DNA of 9,149 nucleotides from Actinomycetota bacterium (GCA_005884305.1 VAYL01000218.1:13547-22695); one strand, 5' to 3'. Shown: positions 1-7,345, counted from the first letter of the stretch. Program-made: numbers and translations. The notes: generated by a model from the letters alone, not told the origin.

Positions 1-57
1 GCCATTTATGTGGTGAGGAGCTTTAGCTCCGAAACTGGCAGGTGCTGTTTTTTTGAT

Positions 58-519
58 TCATGTACGCGTCTTGCCCTGCCGCAGCATCTCGAGAGCCTCG
101 GCGACGCGCCGCTTACGTGTCTCGTCGCGCTTGGCGTCGTCGATCCACCGGGCGTACTCCTTGCGATGGGTGTACGCCAAGCTCTCGAACGCGGCACGCG
201 CCACGGAGTCGTCCGCAAGGGCCTTGGCGAACGCTTCGGGGAGCTCGACCTCCCGCGGGGCCGTGTCGAGCGCGAGCTCGACCTCGACGGTGTCGCCGGC
301 CTCGACGCCGGCCTCCTCGCGCACGGCCCGGTTCAGGCCGAGCAGAAACTCCCCGCGCATACGGGTGACCGTGGTCCGCCAGGTGTGGCCGTTTACCGTC
401 GCGACGACTGGAAAGCGCTTGGCACCCTCACCCACCGCGGCGACTTGCTCGTCATCGAGCACGACGGCGGCAGCCGGGCCGCGTGGCACGAGCGTCGCGC
501 TCAGTCGAATCGAACCCAT
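58..519 (-). CDS. YdeI/OmpD-associated family protein (DUF1905-type N-terminal domain)
   Basis: A 153-residue protein. The N-terminal half (about residues 1-75, beginning MGSIRLSATLVPRGP) looks like the small beta-barrel DUF1905 domain. The C-terminal half (about 95-150) has the pattern seen in the YdeI/OmpD-associated ('bacteriocin-protection') family: AFESLAYTHRKEYARWI, then a K/R-rich stretch with ETRKRRV, ending LRQGKTRT. The biochemical role of this family is not established; E. coli YdeI was linked to envelope stress and OmpD, which need not apply here. I chose the ATG at 519 because the DUF1905 homology begins there. A longer frame reaches an ATG at 600 but would run through the LexA box of the divergent operon. 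No Shine-Dalgarno is visible; CAGAAT (531-526) could be a -10 element placing transcription at or next to the ATG. Family assignment is by motif recall only. Confidence 0.85.
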   Translation of the reverse strand: MGSIRLSATLVPRGPAAAVVLDDEQVAAVGEGAKRFPVVATVNGHTWRTTVTRMRGEFLLGLNRAVREEAGVEAGDTVEVELALDTAPREVELPEAFAKALADDSVARAAFESLAYTHRKEYARWIDDAKRDETRKRRVAEALEMLRQGKTRT

Positions 520-593
520 ACAGCGATTCTGGCAAGCGAAGAGAGTCGGCCGTCTTGGCCCGTGGGATAGCTTGATTTCCGCCGCTCCATGCA

Positions 594-607
594 CGAACAT
601 GTGTTCG
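594..607 (+). promoter_or_regulatory. LexA (SOS) box of the imuB operon
   Basis: The bases are CGAACATGTGTTCG. The arms CGAAC and GTTCG are a perfect inverted repeat around ATGT, matching the Gram-positive/actinobacterial LexA operator CGAACnnnnGTTCG. It ends one base before the imuB ATG at 609. TTGATT (572-577) could be a -35, with a -10 near 595-600 inside the box, so bound LexA would block the promoter directly. The damage-inducible function of the downstream genes supports the call. Confidence 0.9.
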
Positions 608-608
608 T

Positions 609-1838
609 ATGCGTCAAGAGAGCCCCGAGAGCGTCATCGCCTGCGCGCTGATCCCGCGTTTCACCCTACTTGCGGTGGTCGAGGGGCGTCGCGAGCTCCT
701 CCTCCACCCAATGGCGCTGGCGCCGGAGCCCGGCGGGCCACAGGTGGTCGGAGAGGCGTCCGGGCCGGCGGAGGCGTTCGGCGTCCGCGCCGGGATGCGG
801 CTTGGCGAGGCGCTTGCGCGCTGCCCTGAGCTGACGCTGGTGCCGCCGGACCCGGATCGGGCTGAGACTGCCTGGGAGGACGCGTTGGAGCGCCTCGAGG
901 GGATCGGCGCCGCGGTCGAGCCCGGTCGGCCCGGGGAGGCCTTCTTCGAGGCGGGAGGGCTGCATGGGCTCTACGGGACCGTTGAGCGGGCGCTGCGGCG
1001 CGCCCGCGATGCGATCGGGCCACCGGTGCGGCTGGGCGCCGGGCGCACGCGCCTGGTCGCCTACGCCGCCGCGCAGCGCAGCCGCCCGCGGCGGGCGCCG
1101 GTCGTCGTCCCGACGGCGATGACGCGTTCGTTCCTGGCGCCGCTGCCGGTGAGCCTGCTGCGGGAGCGGCTCGACGACGAGTGGGGCCGCGTCGACCTGC
1201 CCGACAAGCTCGAGCGCCTGGGGGTCGAGGGCCTGGGACAGCTCGCTGCACTCCCGGACGCCGCGATCGCCGATCGCTTCGGGCGGCTGGGGCTGGTGGC
1301 GCTGGGGATGGCCAGGGGCAGCGAGGAGCCGCTTCGGCCGCGGCGCGCGCCGGAAGGACTGGCCGAGGGGATCGAGCTCGGCGAGGCGATCTCGGGTCCG
1401 CAGCTGGAGCGGGTCGTGGCGCTTCTGGTCGATCGCCTGCTGGCGAACCCCGCCCGCCGGGGGCGCAGCCTGCGCCGCGTGCGGCTGGCAGCGCGGCTTG
1501 CCGGCGGCGGCGGCTGGCGCGACGAGGCGGCGCTACGGCGGGCGGGCGCTGACCACGAACGCCTGCTCCTGGCGCTTGTGGCAAAGCTCGGCGCGATTCC
1601 CGGAGCCGTCGTCTCGCTGACGCTGCGGGTGCTCGAGATGGGCCCGGCAGTCGGCGACCAGGCGGCGATCGACGAGCAGGCGGCCGAGAGCCGGCGCCGG
1701 CGGCTCGCCGAGGCGGTGCGGCAGGCGCGGGCGGCGGCGGGCAAGGACGCGGTGCTGCGGGTGATCGACGCCGACACGGAGTCGCGGGTGCCCGAGCGAC
1801 GCTCGCTGCTCACGCCGTTCCAGGAGGAGGGCCCGTGA
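609..1838 (+). CDS. imuB: ImuB-like inactive Y-family DNA polymerase (translesion accessory factor)
   Basis: 409 residues, Y-family DNA polymerase fold. Recognisable parts: an N-terminal strand ACALIPRFTLLAVVEG (about 11-26) where active polymerases have DxDxFFAxVE; the finger-palm segment GVRAGMRLGEALARCPEL (58-75); PGRPGEAFFEAGG (105-117) where active enzymes have SxDE; a helix-hairpin-helix region (about 200-228, LGVEGLGQLAALPDAAI); a little-finger-like region (about 255-345); and a C-terminal tail VIDADTESRVPERRSLLTPF. The carboxylates that bind catalytic metal are missing, the hallmark of ImuB, which bridges the beta clamp and DnaE2 during damage-induced mutagenesis rather than synthesising DNA. 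The ATG at 609 is one base after the LexA box and has no Shine-Dalgarno, suggesting a leaderless mRNA; the next in-frame GTG (675) would cut the first strand. First gene of a coupled operon with the DUF6504 gene and dnaE2. A degenerate DinB paralogue is the alternative; context favours ImuB. Confidence 0.9.
   Translation: MRQESPESVIACALIPRFTLLAVVEGRRELLLHPMALAPEPGGPQVVGEASGPAEAFGVRAGMRLGEALARCPELTLVPPDPDRAETAWEDALERLEGIGAAVEPGRPGEAFFEAGGLHGLYGTVERALRRARDAIGPPVRLGAGRTRLVAYAAAQRSRPRRAPVVVPTAMTRSFLAPLPVSLLRERLDDEWGRVDLPDKLERLGVEGLGQLAALPDAAIADRFGRLGLVALGMARGSEEPLRPRRAPEGLAEGIELGEAISGPQLERVVALLVDRLLANPARRGRSLRRVRLAARLAGGGGWRDEAALRRAGADHERLLLALVAKLGAIPGAVVSLTLRVLEMGPAVGDQAAIDEQAAESRRRRLAEAVRQARAAAGKDAVLRVIDADTESRVPERRSLLTPFQEEGP
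1821..1830 (+). promoter_or_regulatory. Shine-Dalgarno for the DUF6504 gene
   Basis: CAGGAGGAGG lies inside the end of imuB, five bases before the GTG at 1835. This strong site fixes the GTG start and supports re-initiation by ribosomes finishing imuB. It contrasts with imuB and dnaE2, which show no clear site. Confidence 0.75.
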
Positions 1839-2080
1839 GCCGCCAATCCGTCTACTGGCCGCAGCCGGTGGGGGTCGAGGCGGAGCCGGACGGGCAGCCG
1901 GCGGTCGTCGACTCGGTTGCCGTGGATGCGGTTCGCGAGGAGTGGCTGGTCGAGGATCGGTGGTGGACGCCGAAGCCCCTCAGCCGCCGCTACTTCGAGC
2001 TCGTGCTCGCCGACGGGCGGAACGTCGTCGTCTTCCGCGAACCCGATGGCGGCGATCGGTGGTTCCTGCAACGAGCATGA
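1835..2080 (+). CDS. DUF6504 family protein of the imuB-dnaE2 cassette
   Basis: A small 81-residue protein with a GTG start that overlaps the imuB stop as GTGA, and with a strong Shine-Dalgarno (1821-1830). The sequence is acidic at the N terminus and rich in aromatic residues in the middle (WLVEDRWWTPKPLSRRYFEL), ending in short alternating strands (VLADGRNVVVFREP, DRWFLQRA), which suggests a compact beta protein. It matches my recollection of the DUF6504 family, whose genes commonly sit between a Y-family polymerase-like gene and dnaE2 in actinobacteria. No enzymatic motif, signal peptide or membrane segment is visible. Inference from strict operon placement and coupling: an accessory subunit or regulator of the ImuB-DnaE2 mutasome made in fixed ratio with its neighbours. 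The biochemical role is unknown. Confidence 0.85.
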   Translation: MSRQSVYWPQPVGVEAEPDGQPAVVDSVAVDAVREEWLVEDRWWTPKPLSRRYFELVLADGRNVVVFREPDGGDRWFLQRA

Positions 2081-5000
2081 GCTACGTCGAGCTGCATAGC
2101 CATTCCGCCTACTCGTTCGGGGACGGGGCCTCGGCACCCGAGGAGCTGGCGCACCGGGCTGCCGAGCTGGGCTATGAAGCGCTCGCGCTTACCGACCACG
2201 ACGGGGTCTGGGGCGCGATGGAGTTCGCGGAGGCGTGCAAGGCATTCGGCGTGCGGCCGATCGTGGGAGCGGAGGTGGCCATCACCTCTCCGGCGACATC
2301 CTCCGCTTCGCGTCCGGTGTCACCGGGGTACGCAGGGACGACGTTTCACATCACTTTGCTGGTCGAGAGCGCCGACGGCTGGCGGAATCTCTGCCGCCTG
2401 ATCACGGAAGCGCACAAGGACACCCGGCCGCACCCGGATCGGGAGCCGCTTCCACCCTCCCTGCCGCTCACAGCGCTCGAGGAGCGAACCGAGGGGCTGG
2501 TGTGCCTTTCGGGGTGCGCGCGGGATGGCGCGCTCGCCACGCACTTCGAGCGCGCGGGGGGCAGGCCCACGGCGGCTGACACCGTCGCGGCGATGGCGGT
2601 CGGGCGGCGGCTCGTTGCGGCGTTCGGACGTGAGCGGTTCAGGGTCGAGCTTCAGCGGCCGTTCTGGAGGCACGACCGGGCGCGGAACCGGTGGCTAGCC
2701 GGGCTGGCGGAGCGGTTGGGCGTCGCGTGCGTTGCGACTGGGGACGTTCACATGCACGATCCCTCCAGGGCCGCGCTCCAAGACGTGCTCAGCGCGGTTC
2801 GGCTTGGTGGGACGCTCGAGGAGACGGAACCCAGGCGGCGCGGGAATGGCACCGCGTATCTCGCGTCGGCCACGGAGATGGCCGCTCGCTTCGCGGAGCA
2901 TCCGGAGGCTGTGGCGGAGAGCGGGCACCTGGCGGAGCGGCTTCGGTTCGACCTGACGACGGACCTCGGCTACAGCTATCCCGGGTCGGAGGATCCCGGG
3001 GCCGACCTGGCGCTGGCGGAGATCTGCCGGGCGCGGTTGAAGTACCGCTATGCCGGCGAGCCCGAATACGCGGAGGCGAGCAGCCGGCTGGATGACGAGC
3101 TGCGGCTGATCGCGAAGCTTCGGCTGTCGGGGTTCCTGCTCCTGCACTTCGACATCCTCGAGCTGGCGCGGGAGGTGGCGGCCGAGGTTCGCGGGCCGGA
3201 TTCGGCGCGGTCGCTGCTGCCGCCCGGACGCGGACGCGGGTCGAGCGTCAGCTCGCTCGTCTGCTACCTCACGGGGCTCTCGCACGTGGATCCGGTGCGC
3301 AACGGGCTGTTCCTCGGGCGCTTTCTCAACGAGGAGATCTCCGAGGCGCCGGATATCGATCTCGATTTCCCGCGCGACATCCGCGAGAAGCTGATCCCGC
3401 GAGTGCACGAGCGCTACGGGCACGATCGCTCGGCGCTGGTGGCGGCGTTCGCCTGTTATCGCTCACGCGGGGCAGTGCGGGACTTCGGCAAGGCGCTGGG
3501 GCTGCCGGCGGGCGAGATCGAGAGGGTCGCGCGGACGGTCGAGATGTACGACCGCCCAGAGTCGGTCGAGGAGGACATGGCGGCCGCGATCGGCGCCGAG
3601 CGGGCGAAGTCGGTGCGCTGGCGGGCGCTCGCCCGGCTGGCTCACGAGGCCTGGGGGCTGCCGCGCCACGCCTCCCAGCACCCGGGCGGGATGGTCATCT
3701 CCACACGGCCGCTGATCGACATCTGCCCGGTGCAACCCGCGGCGATGGAGGGGCGCCAGCTCGTGCAGTGGGACAAGGACTCGTGTTCGGACGGCGGGTT
3801 CTTGAAGATCGACCTGCTGGGGCTGGGGATGCTGTCGGCGGTGGAGCGGGCCGTGGATCAGATCGCGCGCGTGCGCGGGGAGCGGGTCGATCTGTCGCGG
3901 ATCCCGCTGGACGATCCCGAGACGTTCCGGACGATCCGCGCCGCCGACACCACGGGCGCGTTTCAGATCGAGAGCCGGGCGCAGATGCAGATGCTGCCGC
4001 GGACGCGCCCAGAGACGATCGACGATCTGACGGTGCAAGTTGCGCTCGTGCGGCCGGGGCCGATCCAGGGCGGCGCGGTTCACCCGTATCTGGAGCGGCG
4101 GGAGCGGCTGCGGAAGGATCCGGACTACGAGGTCCCCTACGAGCACCCGTCGCTCGAGCCGATCCTGAGCGACACGCTGGGAACGATCGTCTTCCAGGAG
4201 CAGGTGATTCAGGTGTCGATGGCGCTGGCCGGGTTCAGCGCCGGCGAGGCGGAGGGGCTGCGGCGTGCGATGAGCAGAAAGCGCTCTGAGCAGGCAATTT
4301 TGGCCTACCGGGACAAGTTCGTCGTGGGTGCGATGAGCCGCGGCGCGAGCCGCGAGGTCGGCGAGCGGGTCTTCGAGCAGATTCATGGGTTCTCGGGCTT
4401 TGGGTTCCCGAAGGCACACGCGGTGGCGTTCGGGCTGCTCGCCTATCAGTCGACGTGGCTGCGGGTTCACTACGGCCCCGAGTTCCTGTGCTCGCTCCTG
4501 AACGAGCAGCCGATGGGCTTCTATCCGCCGGACGCGCTGGTCCACGAGGCGCAGCGGCGCGGGATGGAGGTCCTGCCGCCAGACGTCAACGTCAGCGAGC
4601 TCGACTGCCGGGTGGAGACGACGGGCGCTGAGGCGGGCGCGGCGGGCAATCCGCCCGTGCGGATCGGCCTCGGCTATGTGCGCGGCGGGCCCTACGCCGA
4701 TCTGGCGGACCTCGCCTCGCGGTCGGGTGTCGGGCCCGACGGATTGGAGCGGCTGGCGTGGGCCGGCGCCTGTGAGCGGATCGAGGGTGGCGCTGAGCTG
4801 CGTCGGCGGCAGGACCTGTGGCAGTTGGGCGTTGCGAACGGCGCGCGGCGGATTGCCGCAAACAATGGAGCGGCTGATGGCGCTGCGCGTAACGGCAACG
4901 GCCGGGCCGATGCGGCGATCCAGCTCTCCCTCCCACTCCCCATCCCGGCGCCGCCGACGCTGCGGGAGCTGGACTCCTGGGAGCGCCTGCTGGCCGATTA

Positions 5001-5505
5001 CACGTCCACGGGGATCGCGATCGCGGAGCATCCGATGACGCTGATTCGGCCTGGACTCGAGGAGGGGATGGCGACGAGCGCGGATCTGACCCGACTGCCG
5101 AATGGCAGTTTCGTGCGGGTTCCCGGGATGGTCGTCGCGCGCCAGCGGCCGGCGACGGCGAACGGGGTCGTGTTCATGTTGCTCGAGGACGAGGTCGGGA
5201 CGGTAAACATCGTCGTTCCGCCGCCCGTCTACAGGAATTACCGGATGGCGGTCAGAACGGCCTCATTCGCGCGAGTGGACGGGAAGCTGGAGCGCCGCGA
5301 GGACGTGATGAACGTGGTCGCGCGGGCGGTGCATCCCCTGTCGACGCCCGATCAGCCGGCGTCGAAGGTGCGCCAGATCGAGCCGCCGGTCGAGCGCGAG
5401 ACGGGTCGGCATGGCCGCGACGGCGCTGTGGTCGCGGACCCGCGGACGGCGGAGCTCGCCGCGGTCGCCCCCGCGGCTCACAGCTTCGGGCGGCGTGGGC
5501 GGTGA
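2077..5505 (+). CDS. dnaE2: Error-prone DNA polymerase DnaE2 (C-family alpha subunit)
   Basis: 1142 residues, a usual DnaE2 length. It copies past DNA lesions and is the catalytic polymerase of the ImuB mutasome. Domains in order: PHP domain from residue 4 with ELHSHSAYSF (5-14) and LTDHDG (38-43); palm with PDIDLDFP (425-432) carrying the catalytic aspartates and a third in LKIDLLGL (Asp579); fingers/thumb with FQEQVIQVSMALAGFS, RRAMSRKRSE and the DnaE signature PKAHAVAFGLLAY; FLCSLLNEQPMGFYPP; a helix-hairpin-helix region (about 860-905); and an OB fold from about residue 1010 (SFVRVPGMVVARQRP ... VFMLLEDEVGTVNIV). The tail HSFGRRGR resembles DnaE2 C termini. I chose the ATG at 2077, which overlaps the DUF6504 stop as ATGA, so translation is probably coupled. 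An in-frame extension to 1942 is arginine-rich and reads the DUF6504 gene out of frame. Under LexA control through the box at 594. Confidence 0.96.
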   Translation: MSYVELHSHSAYSFGDGASAPEELAHRAAELGYEALALTDHDGVWGAMEFAEACKAFGVRPIVGAEVAITSPATSSASRPVSPGYAGTTFHITLLVESADGWRNLCRLITEAHKDTRPHPDREPLPPSLPLTALEERTEGLVCLSGCARDGALATHFERAGGRPTAADTVAAMAVGRRLVAAFGRERFRVELQRPFWRHDRARNRWLAGLAERLGVACVATGDVHMHDPSRAALQDVLSAVRLGGTLEETEPRRRGNGTAYLASATEMAARFAEHPEAVAESGHLAERLRFDLTTDLGYSYPGSEDPGADLALAEICRARLKYRYAGEPEYAEASSRLDDELRLIAKLRLSGFLLLHFDILELAREVAAEVRGPDSARSLLPPGRGRGSSVSSLVCYLTGLSHVDPVRNGLFLGRFLNEEISEAPDIDLDFPRDIREKLIPRVHERYGHDRSALVAAFACYRSRGAVRDFGKALGLPAGEIERVARTVEMYDRPESVEEDMAAAIGAERAKSVRWRALARLAHEAWGLPRHASQHPGGMVISTRPLIDICPVQPAAMEGRQLVQWDKDSCSDGGFLKIDLLGLGMLSAVERAVDQIARVRGERVDLSRIPLDDPETFRTIRAADTTGAFQIESRAQMQMLPRTRPETIDDLTVQVALVRPGPIQGGAVHPYLERRERLRKDPDYEVPYEHPSLEPILSDTLGTIVFQEQVIQVSMALAGFSAGEAEGLRRAMSRKRSEQAILAYRDKFVVGAMSRGASREVGERVFEQIHGFSGFGFPKAHAVAFGLLAYQSTWLRVHYGPEFLCSLLNEQPMGFYPPDALVHEAQRRGMEVLPPDVNVSELDCRVETTGAEAGAAGNPPVRIGLGYVRGGPYADLADLASRSGVGPDGLERLAWAGACERIEGGAELRRRQDLWQLGVANGARRIAANNGAADGAARNGNGRADAAIQLSLPLPIPAPPTLRELDSWERLLADYTSTGIAIAEHPMTLIRPGLEEGMATSADLTRLPNGSFVRVPGMVVARQRPATANGVVFMLLEDEVGTVNIVVPPPVYRNYRMAVRTASFARVDGKLERREDVMNVVARAVHPLSTPDQPASKVRQIEPPVERETGRHGRDGAVVADPRTAELAAVAPAAHSFGRRGR

Positions 5506-5521
5506 GCATGCCTATGGCCCC

Positions 5522-5547
5522 GGAAATGGCTTCGTCAAGCCATTTCC
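5522..5547 (+). terminator. Perfect 11-bp hairpin after dnaE2 (candidate terminator)
   Basis: GGAAATGGCTT (5522-5532) and AAGCCATTTCC (5537-5547) are exact reverse complements separated by CGTC. The hairpin begins 17 bases after the dnaE2 stop, where an operon terminator is expected. The following bases (CTGGTTGGTTGC) hold some T but no T-run, so intrinsic termination would be weak. It could instead protect the mRNA 3' end, or be a DNA operator. Confidence 0.5.
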
Positions 5548-5572
5548 CTGGTTGGTTGCAACTTCGATTGCA

Positions 5573-5584
5573 GAACATATGTTC
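5573..5584 (+). promoter_or_regulatory. Second LexA (SOS) box
   Basis: GAACATATGTTC is a perfect 12-base palindrome fitting GAACnnnnGTTC; the flanks (A before, C after) deviate from the extended CG consensus. It lies 29 bases before the ATG at 5614. TTGCAA (5556-5561) and TATGTT (5578-5583), 16 bases apart, could be a promoter overlapped by the box. TAGATT (5601-5606) is an alternative -10 that would put +1 at the ATG. The box faces the small ORF downstream, not dnaE2. Confidence 0.75.
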
Positions 5585-5613
5585 CGTCCGAGCGCGTTCC
5601 TAGATTGCCGGCC

Positions 5614-5928
5614 ATGTTCCACGGGCGCAACGAGCTTGAGCAGCGAGTAGTCGACGGCGTCGACCTCGTGATCGACTTCGCCACGCTTGGCGAATACGGC
5701 CTCGAGCCCACACGCGCGGAGGGGTCCGCTCGCCAGCGGACCGACCGGCGACCCAGACCCGATCGCCGGCCTGGATGGGAGGCGCGGGCGAGGACCCCCC
5801 GCAGCGCCTGTGGGACATCCAACCCTCGCGCCGCGACTGAGACCGAGCGCCACTACGACTTCCGGTTCCCGGGCTCCCGCCCAACGCGGGCGAACTTCCG
5901 CGCCGCGGTCGATCGCTACGTCTCCTAA
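5614..5928 (+). CDS. Small unrecognised protein downstream of a LexA box
   Basis: 104 residues from the ATG at 5614; an in-frame TTG at 5605 is less likely. I do not recognise a family. Residues 1-32 (MFHGRNELEQRVVDGVDLVI...) are acidic/amphipathic. Residues 33-75 are very rich in Arg and Pro and look disordered or out of frame. Residues 76-104 (ETERHYDFRFPGSRPTRANF...) again look like ordinary coding sequence with GC-rich third positions. In the middle, a different forward frame has more GC-biased third positions by eye and reads GAGEDPPQRLWDIQPSRRD before a stop, so the gene may carry compensating frameshifts or be decaying. There is no signal peptide, membrane segment or enzyme motif. The LexA box at 5573-5584 suggests damage-inducible expression (inference). 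It may also be a non-coding remnant. Confidence 0.4.
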   Translation: MFHGRNELEQRVVDGVDLVIDFATLGEYGLEPTRAEGSARQRTDRRPRPDRRPGWEARARTPRSACGTSNPRAATETERHYDFRFPGSRPTRANFRAAVDRYVS

Positions 5929-5959
5929 GCACACGAGTACAGCGGCTACGGTGGAACCG

Positions 5960-6484
5960 ATGGCCTCATCCCCTTCGTGGCGGTCCCGCGCGGTCGCCGG
6001 CATGGTCGGCGTGCTCATCGTCGTGCTGCTCGCCGTCTCCGCGCCGGCCGCAGGCGGAGTCAAACCGCCGCGGCGCCCGTTCGTCGCCACCAATGGCCTG
6101 TTCGCCCGAGCAAAGCTGGGAGCCTACTGCGTGACCTACGAGAGGGATGGCAGGGGCGTGGGCGTTTGCATGGCCGCTGCGGCTCCGGACCAGCCGCCTA
6201 AGCCGCGGATCCGTGTGGAACCCGGCGATCGGTTCACGATGCTGTTCCGGCATCGGCAGGGGCTTCACGACCGACCCACCCGGCTTCATGCGAGCTTGGG
6301 CCGCATCGAGGACGGGGATCTCGAGACTCTCTCGGCGCACGTCAAGGCCCATAGAGTGCGTGGCCATCCGAGGAAGTGGCGCGCGCGAGCACCGAGTGAG
6401 GCGCCACAAGCCAACGTTCTCGAGCTCTTCGAGACGTTCCCCGCCGGCGACGCGAGCTATTTCGTGGGCTTGAGGCAGGCCTAG
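5960..6484 (+). CDS. Predicted secreted protein of unknown function
   Basis: 174 residues. A typical signal peptide is visible: Arg at 8 and 10, a hydrophobic core at about 12-28 (VAGMVGVLIVVLLAV), and an Ala-rich cleavage region near SAPAAGG (27-33). There is no lipobox cysteine. The mature part begins proline- and arginine-rich and contains two cysteines 13 apart (Cys57 in GAYCVTY, Cys70 in GVGVCMA), likely a disulfide outside the cytoplasm. It ends with ANVLELFETFPAGDASYFVG. Short secreted proteins with a similar GxYC...C pattern are, as I recall, common in Thermoleophilia, but I cannot name a family or function. I chose the ATG at 5960 because the signal peptide starts there; the frame stays open upstream with no protein-like sequence. 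TACGGT (5947-5952) could be a -10 giving a leaderless mRNA. The gene converges on the rRNA operon. Confidence 0.7.
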   Translation: MASSPSWRSRAVAGMVGVLIVVLLAVSAPAAGGVKPPRRPFVATNGLFARAKLGAYCVTYERDGRGVGVCMAAAAPDQPPKPRIRVEPGDRFTMLFRHRQGLHDRPTRLHASLGRIEDGDLETLSAHVKAHRVRGHPRKWRARAPSEAPQANVLELFETFPAGDASYFVGLRQA

Positions 6485-6493
6485 GTTCAGCGC

Positions 6494-6522
6494 AAAGAAA
6501 AAGCCGCCTCGGAGGGCGGCTT
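6494..6522 (-). terminator. Rho-independent terminator of the rRNA operon
   Basis: On the minus strand, AAGCCGCC (6522-6515) pairs with GGCGGCTT (6508-6501) around a 6-nt loop and is followed by a U-rich run (TTTTTCTTT, 6502-6494). It lies about a dozen bases after the 3' end of 5S. The U-run is on one side only, so it serves the rRNA operon rather than the converging gene at 5960. Confidence 0.9.
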
Positions 6523-6534
6523 CGCAAAGAAAGA

Positions 6535-6648
6535 CCGGCGGCGACCTACTCTCCCAGGAGGTTGCCCTCCAAGTACCATCGGCGCTGAGGGGCTTAACGG
6601 CTCTGTTCGGAATGGGAAGAGGTGTTTCCCCCTCGCTATGACCACCGA
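6535..6648 (-). rRNA. rrf: 5S ribosomal RNA
   Basis: A full-length 5S of about 114 nt on the minus strand. It starts near CGGTGGTCATAGCG and contains the conserved CCCATTCCGAACAGAG segment of loop B/helix III and GGGAGAGTAGG near the 3' end. The terminal helix I closes: CGGUGG (6647-6642) pairs with CCGCCG (6541-6536). Ends are good to a few bases. It lies about 70 bases after 23S in one operon and is followed at once by the terminator. Confidence 0.95.
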
Positions 6649-6715
6649 AAATCTGCGGGACCAAGCCCCGGCGGAGCTTGAAAACTGCACGCAGGCCAAA
6701 AAAGAAGATAAATAC
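6649..6715 (-). other. 23S-5S spacer with a processing hairpin
   Basis: This spacer holds no tRNA. On the minus strand a run of T (complement of the A-run near 6700) follows the 23S end. Then CAAGCUCC (6680-6673) pairs with GGGGCUUG (6669-6662) around a 3-nt loop, an 8-bp stem including one U-G pair. The likely role is as a processing signal between 23S and 5S (inference from position). Confidence 0.5.
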
Positions 6716-6845
6716 CGTCAAGACCTCGCCGCATTAGTACCGGTCTGCTGAGCGGGTTGCCCCGCTTGCACAGCCGGCCTATCGACCTGGTGGTCTACCA
6801 GGCGGCTTACTCCCTCAAGGGGATGGGAGAGCTCATCTCGAGGTT

Positions 6846-6878
<33 letters not shown>

Positions 6879-6997
6879 AGTCCGCACGTAGCTAACCTGC
6901 GGTGCCCTTGGCAGGACAACAGATACACCAGAGGTGCGTTCATCCCGGTCCTCTCGTACTAAGGATGACTCCTCTCAACTCTCCAACGCCCATGGCA

Positions 6998-7080
<83 letters not shown>

Positions 7081-7084
7081 ACTC

Positions 7085-7127
<43 letters not shown>

Positions 7128-7152
7128 TTCGTCGATATGGACTCTTGGAAGC

Positions 7153-7195
<43 letters not shown>

Positions 7196-7345
7196 CGGCG
7201 CTTCCACTTGCAACCGCCGGATCACTAACCCCAACTTTCGTTCCTGCTCGACCCGTCGGTCTCGCAGTCAAGCTCCCTTAATGCGTTTGCACTCTACGCA
7301 CGATTTCCAACCGTGCTGAGGGAACCTTTGGGCGCCTCCGTTACA

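Noticed and set aside
17..54. Small hairpin GGAGC-TTTA-GCTCC (17-30) and T-run (48-54) near the left edge
   Set aside because: The 5-bp stem and the T-run are about 17 bases apart, so they do not form an intrinsic terminator in either direction; as a terminator for the gene at 58-519 the stem lacks a U-tract.
520..600. N-terminal extension of the YdeI-like protein to an ATG at 600
   Set aside because: It would overlap the LexA box and adds sequence outside the conserved domain, which begins at 519.
1942..2076. In-frame N-terminal extension of dnaE2
   Set aside because: The 45 extra residues are Arg/Pro-rich and read the DUF6504 gene out of frame; the ATG at 2077 with its ATGA overlap and immediate PHP motif is the better start.
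3463..5031. Long minus-strand open frame opposite dnaE2 (522 codons)
   Set aside because: It is an antisense shadow of a GC-rich gene; the protein is Arg/Pro/His/Leu-rich with no recognisable domain.
5687..5959. Upstream extension of the secreted protein frame
   Set aside because: The extension is low-complexity Pro/Ala/Arg sequence, and the signal peptide would then be internal; the ATG at 5960 fits.
5512..6093. Minus-strand open frame of 193 codons over the intergenic region and both small plus-strand genes
   Set aside because: It has no recognisable domain, runs through the hairpin and the LexA box, and lies antisense to a gene with a clear signal peptide.
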